Positions 44,740-54,992 of a stretch of DNA of 64,000 nt are shown piece after piece. The notes beneath the pieces were generated by a model. That model searched no databases. It saw only the letters and a list, made by a program, of their open reading frames with translations, and was not told the DNA's origin. Position numbers and translations under genes: made by a program. The number at the start of each line of letters is the position of its first letter. Position 1 is the first letter of the stretch. The DNA comes from Triatoma infestans (taxonomy: Eukaryota > Arthropoda > Insecta > Hemiptera > Reduviidae), in contig JAAEAF010000265.1 in assembly GCA_011037195.1 (NCBI GenBank), positions 1 through 64,000 on the forward strand, given 5' to 3'.

Positions 44740-45040
44740 TTTTTCTTCAAACTTGGAATTTGCACACAAAGCTGCCCTAACAAAAATATAGTAGTAGGGG
44801 GGATAAATGTTGATTCTCTACAGCTAGTCAGATAGATTGATGTGATGTAGTCAGCGCTTTCATTAAAGTTGAATAAGACTGAAATCTAATGCCACTGATT
44901 TTCCAGAACTCTGATTAATTTTTCTGGCAAAATGTTTCAAATAAAAGTAACATATTCTAAATTTCAAGAAAATCGTTAGTGCCAGACTTTACTACCGATT
45001 TTCTTCAAATTTGGAATTATAGCCATGTTTTTAATATATC
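44740..45040 (+). repeat. Diverged unit of the ~300-bp dispersed repeat
   Basis: Phrases cttcaaacttggaatttg, atgtttcaaataaaagt and atttcaagaaaatcg occur in the family order; acttccggt is degenerate. Confidence 0.5.
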
Positions 45041-45047
45041 TTAATAT

Positions 45048-45740
45048 ATGTGGCAGCATTATACATTCTACTCAAGTACCGGCACTGTAGAGGAACGCAT
45101 AAGATTACAACTTCCCTAGAATCGTCCAAAAATAAATTTTCTGAAACTGCCAGTGGTACAGGTCCCAAACATCGCTTCAGCGTGTACGCAGAGCTGGTCG
45201 CTATTTGGAAAACCATTGTCAGATGGAAAGGGTTGCCTGCGAGATATAATACTCTAGTTCTTTTTTAATGATCCAAAGAAAGCACTTAAAAAAAATAGCA
45301 TGTCCAGGTGATGTAATGGGCCCAATAATAATAGAAATACACAGGCTGGAGAATACGACAGGCAGTATACAGTTTGTATAGATTATGGGACATGCTGCTA
45401 TGCTGGGATAAAAAAAATGAGAAAATCAACTTTGATATCCTGGTAAAAGATGGCATACAATCGGGCGGAAAAATTCCTAAGTATAGACAGAAGAGGCAGC
45501 AGTTCTGTGAAGAGGCGTTGTTCATAATTGCGGCCGATCCACTACGTAAAGGAAAAGAAAGGTATATTACAGCCAAGTATTCCTGGAAGCTTTGTTTTTT
45601 TTAAAGTATTGAAAGGGGAAGGGCAGTATTATACAACGATTATGCGTCTTAGGTGTAACGAAACCTCGCACCTGTACAAAATAGAGATGACAAAAGTCCG
45701 AGTGTCCATTCTGGCTGCAGAGCGGATGGTGTCATCATTT
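45048..45740 (+). pseudogene. RNase H and C-terminal remnant of a LINE
   Basis: Plus-strand fragments: SGTGPKHRFSVYAELVAIWK (RNase H with the catalytic E) at about 45150-45220, SIQFV.IMGHAAMLG (H/GN region) at about 45365-45410, then QYYTTIMRLRCNETSHLYKI at about 45625-45690. Stops and frameshifts throughout. It resembles the C-terminal remnant at 33619-34070. Confidence 0.75.
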
Positions 45741-46680
45741 GCTTTTCAACAATTAGCAAAATTAGAATACATTTTTTAAACGAAAATGTCCGAGTAGGTA
45801 CGTTCTTGAAGCGCTAAGAGCATACTGGCAACAAGGGTAAAGGAAGTGCTATCCTGCATTAGATTCATTAAATTGAATAAAATGAAAATATGTAGGAGAA
45901 AATCAAAACTCATTGTTTCCCATTGTTCTTCACATTTACCTTTTAGTATAAAAAGGAAATTTAGAAAGCTTCTTCACCAATCCTAAAAAACAGTAATAAA
46001 TACTTCTGATTTGTTTTATGATAACCCCCGGTAGTAGCAACGGAGGGCAGTCTTTAATGTAATTATTTATAATAGAGACCATTATTATTATTAATTTTAT
46101 TTAATTTATGACGCGTCTATATCTATGGTCATTGGCGCTAGAGGCTCCTAGGAAGAAAAAAATCTAAGGGGTAGCACTGGACTCGAACCCTGGACCTCCG
46201 CGTGAGAGTCCTACGCGCTACCACTGAGTTAAGGTCTTATCTCATTATTATTATTACTTTTTATTAATAACAGATAAGAAAGCATTATAAAGCTCATGGA
46301 TAGTGAGAGTGGAGGTTCACAAATATGCAGTAAATCAAAATTTAACTTAGTTAAATAGGACTACATACTTCAAGTATTCCAATAAAAATGTAGTTAACAA
46401 TAATTAGAGTATAGAATGTACCCTAAAATTTTCTATTAAATCACCCATGGATTTCATCCGAGATTCAATATTTTCCTTCGCAAACAAACTGCAAAAGATA
46501 CAATGTAAGAATATGTAACTCACATCCACAGTATCAAATATATTATCTTAAATAACTTACTGCAAGTCTTCACAGTTTTTTATTTTTAATTTCCTTACTT
46601 GAATCAGATAGTTTAGGTAAACTAGCGTTTAGTCTTTTTCTTTAAATTCTAATTTTACTTTATATTATTCCTAGTAAGAG
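45741..46680. other. Gene-free stretch with one SINE
   Basis: AT-rich. Contains the reverse SINE at 46110-46240 and otherwise nothing that I recognise. Confidence 0.5.
46110..46240 (-). repeat. tRNA-derived SINE, best-preserved head
   Basis: On the minus strand: an A-box region ttaactcagtggtagcgcg, a tRNA-like anticodon arm, and a perfect B box GGTTCGAGTCC (46179-46189), then the family body up to a gacgcgtc end. The acceptor stem does not pair, so this is a SINE head rather than a functional tRNA. Confidence 0.8.
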
Positions 46681-47720
46681 AAAGTATTGCGATTGTGCCA
46701 TATTTTAGAATTTTTTTTTTAACCAATACCTATTTTTTGGAAAAATTCATTTAAGGGTGCTTTTGGAGGAGTGGTGGAGTTATGATTACGTCTAAAATAC
46801 TATTTTAGTTTTTATTATACAACTGTATCATCTAAATTTTTTACTGAAGTTATTTTCGTTTTCTATGATTTTATCCATAAAAAAAAACTGACTGATATAA
46901 TTAGATTTATACCAAACTCTGTATACAGAGACCTCTATCACTTTTAGTGGGAACTTTTTTCCGTGAAATTTCAATTAAAGAAGTTTTGGAAGAATGAGAA
47001 GTGTTATGGTTTCCGGAAAAAAGTCATTTTTATTAAGTTCAGATTCTCCAATTGATATAAAATTGAAGACAAGCAAACGTTTAGTAAAAATTATAAATTT
47101 GAAACAAATTTATCAATTAAATTTGGTAAACTGCAGTAAAGTAAGTCGAGTGAGTGTTTCACACCAGATTTTTTTCTTTCCAAATTTAGTTAGTGAATAT
47201 AATTTTAGTATATGTAGCGCCGAAGCAGTACATATACTGAAGTTTCATAATTGTTTAATTGTTCTACACGCCCAGCCATAGTTAAATAAGACTATTTAAT
47301 TGGTACAGAAATTGAAAATAAATGTGGTGTAAAACACTCACACGACTAGTTAACAAAATTGTAATTGACAACTTTTTATAATTTTTACTAAATGTTTGTC
47401 TCCAGTTGTATATAAATGGGAGACTCCAGTAGTATAAAATGACATTTTTGAGGAAACCATAACCTCTCTCTCTCTTCTCACCACCAAAACCTCTTTAAAT
47501 AAAGTTCTCGAAACAAAGTTTCAAACAAAGTGATAGATCTCTATATTCAGAGATAGTTTACCAATTTTTTTTTTTTTTTTTGTGAGAAAGGGATGACATT
47601 AAGCTTCCCGCTAAAAGGATATAAGACGGATCTTCCATAGGTATAATGATGATAAGGAAAATTAATTACATTGTTAATATTCCGAGTTTGAAAAATTCGA
47701 TTGACCAGAAACTAAATTTT
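46680..47720. repeat. Mixed-orientation block of the ~300-bp dispersed repeat
   Basis: 46680-47060 looks reverse (gtaagagaaagtattgcga, ttcatttaagggtgc) and 47290-47720 forward (gtgtaaaacactcacacg, aaagtttcaaacaaagtga). Diverged. The short ORF at 46994-47281 shows no motif. Confidence 0.5.
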
Positions 47721-47744
47721 TTTTGATAGGTTTCAGTGCATCAG

Positions 47745-47880
47745 AGATATTTTCCATGTTAGCCTGCTTGTTTTCGTGGTCATCGACCGGTTTCGGACGT
47801 TCGCCCATCATCAGGATGTTTTGACCACATAACATAAACTTACACAGAGCAAATTTAGTTTAAAAAGTGGTTCGAAAAGT
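47745..47880 (-). mobile_element. Penelope-like tail fragment
   Basis: Minus-orientation tail (gagatattttccatgttagc, then the ribozyme, then aaacttacacagagcaaatt). No coding part attached. Confidence 0.7.
47781..47818 (-). ncRNA. Hammerhead ribozyme motif, Penelope-like family
   Basis: Minus strand: CATC, CTGATGA, extra T, GGGCG-AA-CGTCC (one G-U pair in stem II), GAAA, CCGG, TC, GATG. All core positions present. Confidence 0.68.
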
Positions 47881-47899
47881 GCTTTGTTGAGACCTAACT

Positions 47900-48841
47900 A
47901 GGTTCTCCGATACTCGGGCATTGCCTCATGTTGTTTTTTACTTTTAAAAGGCTTGCAATTGTTCCTTTTAAAAATGAAAACATCAAATATGTGGAGTTAC
48001 TTGAATTACGTTTTGGAGGAAATTTGTATTGATAATTAATTACCCATACTATCTTATTATTCTATAATTGTCCTTTGAATGTAGAAACAAAACGAAAGAT
48101 CACTGTGTCAGTTGCGGACTACTATGGATTAATTAATGATAAGAAATGATAAAAAACGAATTGAATGATCGTAAGATGGTGTAAATAAATATCTTGTTAA
48201 ACAATATAAGCATGTTATTTGATAATCATATAATATACATTTCACACTTTACCTTTCACAATTCACATACACCATTCATGCACATATACTTAAATAACTG
48301 TTTTTACCCGGCTTAAATATAACAAGCTTAACATGAGCTTAAGTACAAACTTATAAATACATCAAAGAAAAATTATATAAGTATGCCATTCGACCTTCCT
48401 GTAGCGTATAATTCACATTCCATAACTAAAATTTCACATTTCTCATTCTCATATATTATTCACAACTTCTTGATACGTTGTTTTCATTTCTCCAGAATTA
48501 TCTCGATCACGACACTATTTTTCAACTAGGTATGTTAACTAAACATTCTAAAGACTAATCACTTTGTTTATTCCTAAGAAAGATGAAGTTTCAAAAAGTC
48601 TTTTTCGTTTTTTACATATAGCACAGTTGCAATTTGCCATCAATCCATCAAATGTACCCAATGCATATTGCTCAATATCGGCTGTAAACTTAATACAAAT
48701 GCTGTATATATATTATGAAATCCTATAAAAAATTATTAAATTCCACATGTTTTTATTTTTTGTTTTAACAATATCTAAAAGGGAGTTGGTTTTAATTAGT
48801 GAAGTAGAATTAAAAATAAAATACTAGATCTACAGTTTTCA
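47900..48841. other. AT-rich region upstream of IQUB-like copy C
   Basis: No repeats recognised; it may contain the promoter of copy C. A possible acceptor (gatctacag, ending 48834) lies just ahead of the open frame. Confidence 0.35.
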
Positions 48842-48852
48842 ATGCAAGAAAT

Positions 48853-51630
48853 GTGAAAAAAAGAAAGTTAAAGGGTATTAATGCAAGAAAGCGGCACAAG
48901 ACTATATTTATAAGGAATATATACAAAAAACATCAACTCAGGGAACCAAATTCAGCACACTTGACAGACAGTCAGCGTACAGCAAAACAATACAAGCAAG
49001 ATAAGAAAGAAAATTCAAATGGACTTTCAACTGTAATGGCGATAATAACTAAAGATAGTTTACAGGAAATAAAATTTCTTGATAAAGAGCAATCTGTTAC
49101 ATATAATAGTAACCATAATATGATGACATATAGTACAAACAGTGAAGACGACCTAGATAATGGCTTTATAAAAAATCAATTTGGAGAGGAGTCAAACAAA
49201 AAATTTTTGTTCATGATGAAATCAAAAATATCTGCTGATGAAGATACTACATTAGATCATTTTTCCTCCTCTCAAAAGGCACAAGCAACTGAACCGTCAA
49301 GAATCTATGAAAGTTTCAAAGATATTTCAAAAACTTGCTCATTACCAGAGCAAACATTGAAAAATATGTTAAACAAACGTTCGAATGACTATGGAAATTA
49401 TAACTACATTATTCCTATATATAAAGAGGACGTCTCTCAACAGGTGGACTATTTAAATATTATTTTTCCTGATAACCATTCGGATGAGTCAATAAGTTTA
49501 GAAGAATTTTCTGATTTTGAAGAAATATTCTGTGTTGGTGATTATTCGAACAAAGTATTAATAATAACTAAAGATGGAATTGAAGTTGTGAAAACAAAAT
49601 CAAATCTAGAAAATATAAGAAAAGTATTATTCGTGCTCAATAAAAGTGCTATAAAGAACATACAAGAACAATACCATCTTGACGATTTACAGCATGATAT
49701 AGCAAAAGCTATTGGCATAGAACCTGGAAAATTAAAATTATTATACATCCCAAAATTAGGAAAGAATTTAAAAAAAGATTACACAAACGTCCAATTAACC
49801 AAAATGCTGGAATCACATGTTTCAGTGTATAAGCCAATTTTACCAGAAAATAGCATAAAATATATCACAGTTGAAATCGATGACCTAGAATATGATGACA
49901 ATGTTATATTGGTAAGAATAGAAAATCAGACTCATGGATCTCAATGGTTAGGTGGATATAGAGATTCCAAAACAGATATTTACTTTCATAATGCTGCAAC
50001 TCAAACCAAACCAAGAAATCGGTATTATGGTAAGTCTCCTTGGTACAAGCCACCTGCCTTAAATACAAGAGACACGCAAACTCATCTCCCTCATAAAGAT
50101 GTTGGTATTAATTTGCCAAAAGATCATGGTACACAGATGTGGAAAGGTGATCATTTCATACAAAGAGAAACTGATGTAATTGTTATTCCACGTTCATATG
50201 TTCCATTTCGCTGTGATATCACTGATGAGATGAGAGAAAGAGCGAGTACTATGATTCAAAAGTGTTGGAAGGGTTATAAAGTAAGAAAACATGACGTTTC
50301 TGGAAAACTGATTTCTTTTCTTAAGCTTAGAGAAGAAAGAGAAACGATTATATCAAATCGCCTTTCTCGTTGTAGAGACTCAGATCAAGAAGCTTTAGAT
50401 TTACTGGATATGATCTTTCCACACAAGAATGAGGACTTTTATCACCTTCGATGGCTTTTGGCCAAATTTAATAAACACTGTGAAAAAGCAAACAACTCAT
50501 CAATTGTTCCGGGAGCTCACAAGACCAGTTTGTATCGCTGTTTTGAAAAAGATCTAGAAATTTTGGTAGGAACGGAAAGGCAAAAAATTCTGAGTAAATT
50601 TGATAATTTACGAAATGAAAAAAAAACCTTTTTTGAATATTCATCAAGACCATATTGTAAACAAAATTTTAACAATAACAGCATGTATTTAATGGACACA
50701 TTCGACACAGAACGATGTAAGGAATTTAAAGAACTATATATTTTGTTCAAAAGAGAAAATTTGAGCGTGGAACAAAGAATAGAGGTACTGATATTACTTA
50801 AACGACTACTGGAATCTTATGAATATTTTGAAATGAAGTATGAACTGCTTGATCTAATGGATCGTGAATGCCTGCTGCTATCCATTGGACTGAATCAGGA
50901 CCACTTGAATTATATAAGAAAATGGGAAGAAGAAATTTTACTTTACTTTTTTAAAAATCCACAATGTCATAAAGTAAAAAGAATTTTAAATCCAAAAGAT
51001 ATTAATTTAATATTGAGATGCAAAGCTTGTAGAAAATTTAAGAAAATTACTGAATATCCTTTTTATCTAGGCCAGTTGGAAAAAACGATTTGCAAATTTT
51101 GCAATAGTCAATATCAGGCAGCTCGAATTCCAAAAAGGTTTTCACCATATTGTAAAATTCTTCGACAAATTCGAGAAAATGAATATAAACTTGGTTGTCA
51201 AAATCCATATGTATGTTTGTTACAACCAAAATGTATAGAATATATTGTACAAAATATTTGGGGAGGAAGATCAATATTCACTTTCATTTCAACTCCTTCA
51301 TTATTAAGACTTCCAAGATGGGACAATGCAGAGCCTTGGGCACCGTGGAATTGTATACTCCTTACTAAAGATGAAGCTGATCTGCATGATACTATTGAAA
51401 ATGTAAAAGAATTTTATGGTGAACAATATTGCCAAATAATAAAATACAGACATTTAATGGCATTAAAACAGTTCAAACCTCTTATTGAAATTGAAAATAA
51501 TTTTAGAAATACTTGGAAAAAGTTTCCAGATAATGCTTATTCTAATGATACAAAAACTCTAGAAAAGTCATTTGCTTCAGTAGGTGACACCTTCTTCAGT
51601 CTAGCTGCTGAAAAAAAGTTTATACCTTAA
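48853..51630 (+). CDS. IQUB-like protein, divergent intronless copy C
   Basis: The open frame spans 925 codons from 48853 but its first in-frame ATG is at 49036 (codon 62), giving an 864-residue protein; the coding-like text before it could be an exon reached from an upstream exon via the acceptor-like site ending at 48834. The atgcaagaa at 48842, which matches the start of copies A and B, meets a TGA after four codons in its own frame. Family landmarks are kept: HLDDLQHDIAKAIGIEPGKL, GSQWLGGYRDSKTDIYFHNA with ATQT, IQ-like RERASTMIQKCWKGYKVRK, CKAC and CKFC pairs, and LPRWDNAEPWAPWNCILL. About half of the residues match copies A and B by eye, so this is an older duplicate with a longer N-terminus. 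Confidence 0.82.
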   Translation: MKKRKLKGINARKRHKTIFIRNIYKKHQLREPNSAHLTDSQRTAKQYKQDKKENSNGLSTVMAIITKDSLQEIKFLDKEQSVTYNSNHNMMTYSTNSEDDLDNGFIKNQFGEESNKKFLFMMKSKISADEDTTLDHFSSSQKAQATEPSRIYESFKDISKTCSLPEQTLKNMLNKRSNDYGNYNYIIPIYKEDVSQQVDYLNIIFPDNHSDESISLEEFSDFEEIFCVGDYSNKVLIITKDGIEVVKTKSNLENIRKVLFVLNKSAIKNIQEQYHLDDLQHDIAKAIGIEPGKLKLLYIPKLGKNLKKDYTNVQLTKMLESHVSVYKPILPENSIKYITVEIDDLEYDDNVILVRIENQTHGSQWLGGYRDSKTDIYFHNAATQTKPRNRYYGKSPWYKPPALNTRDTQTHLPHKDVGINLPKDHGTQMWKGDHFIQRETDVIVIPRSYVPFRCDITDEMRERASTMIQKCWKGYKVRKHDVSGKLISFLKLREERETIISNRLSRCRDSDQEALDLLDMIFPHKNEDFYHLRWLLAKFNKHCEKANNSSIVPGAHKTSLYRCFEKDLEILVGTERQKILSKFDNLRNEKKTFFEYSSRPYCKQNFNNNSMYLMDTFDTERCKEFKELYILFKRENLSVEQRIEVLILLKRLLESYEYFEMKYELLDLMDRECLLLSIGLNQDHLNYIRKWEEEILLYFFKNPQCHKVKRILNPKDINLILRCKACRKFKKITEYPFYLGQLEKTICKFCNSQYQAARIPKRFSPYCKILRQIRENEYKLGCQNPYVCLLQPKCIEYIVQNIWGGRSIFTFISTPSLLRLPRWDNAEPWAPWNCILLTKDEADLHDTIENVKEFYGEQYCQIIKYRHLMALKQFKPLIEIENNFRNTWKKFPDNAYSNDTKTLEKSFASVGDTFFSLAAEKKFIP

Positions 51631-53690
51631 CTTTTGTTCAAGCATTTTTTTAATATAGGGTAATCTTATATTGTAAATAATTACCACAAATTATATGTAA
51701 TTATCCGAAAATTATATTAATTTGTCTGCAATTAGTTAATGTTTAAGTACAGAATAATCAATGAAATAGATTTGTGAAAGGGTTGGTAGAGATGACAATT
51801 CAAGCGATTTGTACATATTTTTGCCAGCATTTAACAAACAAACGCTCAACTTTTTTTAAGATAGTTAATATTACATTTGTAGAAAATAGGGCACTCTTAA
51901 AAGAGTATTGTAGTAATTCAACTGTTAGTCGGCTAAAATTTCTTGAACTCGAAATATATGAATGCTAAAATCGTATACAACTGTGGCAGGGCATCTTAGT
52001 CTGATATAGATAGTTCTATTATTGCGCGCTTTATTGTGTCACTGAAAAAAGTAAACGTATTCTACAGACCTTTGTTTGTAAACTGCAACCCATTATCTGT
52101 ACTGTATTTCAGGGGTTACTAGCTTTTTAGGAACTTCGGGCGCAAAGAAGAATTTTAATTGAGAACATGAATATAAAAATTGAATGCATAAAAATAATTG
52201 ACAAAACTACGTATATATTGCACTTCATAAAAAGAAAGGTAATATACTTTAATGAGAAGATTGAAACTGTTTTTCATTTCACAATTTTTCAATTGGGGGT
52301 TACCCTCAATCTTTTAATTTTTCGTCTGTTAAGCGTGATTTAAATCAATTTTCTTTTTATTTATTTGCATTGATAGGGTATAGTTTCACTTATGTAGGTA
52401 GATCCAAAGAAGTATTTAATTTTGAATGCAAATTTATTTTACTATTTATTACATACTCTTACTCCTTCTAATTTTCTTTTTATTTATTTGCATTGATAGG
52501 GTATAGTTTCATTTATGTAGGTGGTTCCAAAGAAGTATTTAATTTTCAATGCAAATTTATTTTACTATTTATTACATACTCTTACTCCTAGTAAGAGGAA
52601 GTATTTTGTAATCGTGTCAATTTTTTTTTTGTTTATTTAGAAAACCGTAGATATAAATCACTCAAAAAGTTCTTATTCTTCTTCTTGGCTTCCTGTCTAT
52701 GCAGATCAGCCAGGGATGTAAATAACGTTATTTATTCTCTGCCCAGGAATCTTGAGGTTTTCATGTGTACCGTTTTAGCATCCGGCCTCTTAGCTGCGGC
52801 TGATGGTAACTAGAAATTGTTCCTTGATATTCAAAAGAGGCTCTACACTTCTTGATTACTATTATTTGAAATATAAAGCAGAAGATTTTAGAAGCCTTCA
52901 AAGTTAGACCTCTTATATCTTGAGGTTATTCTTGCTTTAGATTTAATTTAATGTCTAGTATCACAAACTAATTTTAAGAATTGAATCAGGAAAGTTAATT
53001 TTTTTTTTAATTAAATATTTATCTATAATTCTAGACTTTGATTCAAAAGGTGGAATTAAAAATTCATTCTTTTTTAACAATAGTAAAACTTAAATTCTTT
53101 TAAAATTGATAGCAAAACCATAATTTGGAGCCAGATTTTTTGAAATTTATGAGAAAATAGTTAGGACTAACAACAGAAAATTTGGTGCGAACATTAGAAT
53201 ATAATAATAGGATAGCGCTAGCTCAACTTTTTAAAGATAACATTCAATAAAAACTAATAATTTTTGGTCACATCCATTAAAAAATAAATGGCTGTAAGTG
53301 GAGAAAAATATTGATATGTTAACATGCATATACTTCTCTGAACAGAATAGCATTTGTACAAGAGCAGAGCGCTGCTTCAGCTTGTGCTTGAACAAGCATA
53401 AACTTGCTTATTATTTACCTCTAATTATAAAAGAGCGGTTTCATTACACAATAGCATTATTCCTGCTATTAATAGGTAGAGATTACAAGTGGAAGTTCAT
53501 AAAATATGTGCCTTTATTTAAAAAATATATACACATGTATTCTTAAGGGGCGGCAATTTGTCTTTTTGTCCGGGGCGACATAACCACTAAAGGGGGATGC
53601 TGCCTCCAGTGGTAGTTTATGTCTGCTATTACATGAGTTTTGCGAACCCGAAAACAAATGTAGCTCACCACTATACCTCACGAACAAATA
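51631..53690. other. Gene-free stretch with a 123-bp tandem duplication
   Basis: AT-rich. 52347-52469 and 52470-52592 are two copies of a 123-bp unit (aattttctttttatttattt, gcattgatagggtatagttt, caaagaagtatttaatttt). The following agtaagaggaagtattttgt text belongs to the edge of the ~300-bp repeat family. No coding region supported. Confidence 0.6.
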
Positions 53691-53699
53691 CACATTGAA

Positions 53700-53890
53700 C
53701 AAGAGGAAGCGGTTAAGCTCAATGGCAGCGGGCTGGACTTCCCGGGTTCGATTCCAGCAACACTGCAATTAGATTTTTCTCGACCCTCAACAATTCACTG
53801 TCCGGAGGCCAGCAGTGCACTGAGAAGGCATCGGGTGCCTGTGATCTTAGGTGTTGGCACGCCTTATATTAAGAGAAAAATCCAAAACCA
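53700..53890 (+). repeat. tRNA-derived SINE
   Basis: A-box-like taagctcaatggcagcg (53714-53730), B box GGTTCGATTCC (53745-53755), then the family body (ttagatttttctcg, caattcactgtccgg, gcagtgcactgagaaggc). Confidence 0.78.
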
Positions 53891-53909
53891 CCAGTTGGTA
53901 CTAAACATT

Positions 53910-54250
53910 AAAAGAAATCTCACATTAGGCTATGCAGGATGAAGTTATTAAGTTATACCTTGAGGCATATTTTTTGCTAACTAATCATTTAATTTACTTC
54001 CATAATTTACTTACATTACATACTTCTTCTATAAATCATTCTATGCAAAATATCGAAGTAAAACAGGGCTGAAAATAGATTTAGATTAAAGCTTCCATAT
54101 CCTTGGATGCTTTTTATATCCGAAATAGATACAAAGAAGTCTGGAAGGTGCAGCAGAATGATAATAGGAAACGTTTTAACTATACCAGCATGATTCAAAC
54201 TAGTATAACTGAAGATTTGAACATGGACCAGCAAAGATTACTAAAGTCTG
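53910..54250 (+). repeat. Dispersed repeat shared with 32455-32820
   Basis: Second copy of the unclassified repeat (tgcaggatgaagttattaag, ctgaaaatagatttagatta). The copies are moderately diverged. Downstream DNA to 54992 is AT-rich without genes; the proximal part should hold the Nup133 promoter. Confidence 0.7.
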
Positions 54251-54992
54251 TTTTTCATGCAAAATAATGTTTAGAAATGGAAATACATATTAAGCATAAA
54301 GTATTGCTGTAGGTTACAAAAAGAACAGGCAATAAGGTGGGGAGAACTATTCGCGGCTTTTACCTTCTTCTTTTTCCTGGATATGATGAATATTACAGTT
54401 AATCTTATAACATTAAAATTTGATTGCAGCTAGATGCCACAATTTTCTGCTGAAACGCGATTTTCTTCTCGTGACGGTCATAAGTTTGTAAACAATTACC
54501 AAATAAACTACTTGCCTAGGTTAGCTGTTTATATTTTCTCATGTCAACTACGAGCAAAAAAAAAGAATTTATCTTGAAGAGCTATAATGATGGAAATTTC
54601 AAAGTTTGTACATTTACACTTGAATGGTTATCTACTTTGAATAGGTTATGTTTCAGGAGGTTATAATGCTTAACTTCCCGGCTTTTTCTGATTAAGTATT
54701 GGAATTTATTAATATAAATACCTTTAATTATGTGTATTTCCTTGTTACAAATATAACAACCAAAAGTGCATTTTGGAATAGTAAAGGTTTTGTAAGTGCA
54801 AAGTGAGTAAGAACACATAATACCTTAAACATTTGTAAACAGGTTTTGTAAATCTCTTAAATGGCATTTTATTAGCCAAATTTCTTTTCTAAATTAAAAC
54901 CAAATAATTCTTTCATTGATAGTCACTACTCTTCTTTAGAACCATCTCTTAACATAACTAACTATTATATCACTCTGTTTTTTAGAAGAAAT

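Noticed and set aside
46140..46245. A possible functional tRNA gene on the minus strand
   Set aside because: The A and B boxes are good but the acceptor stem does not pair and the SINE body follows directly.
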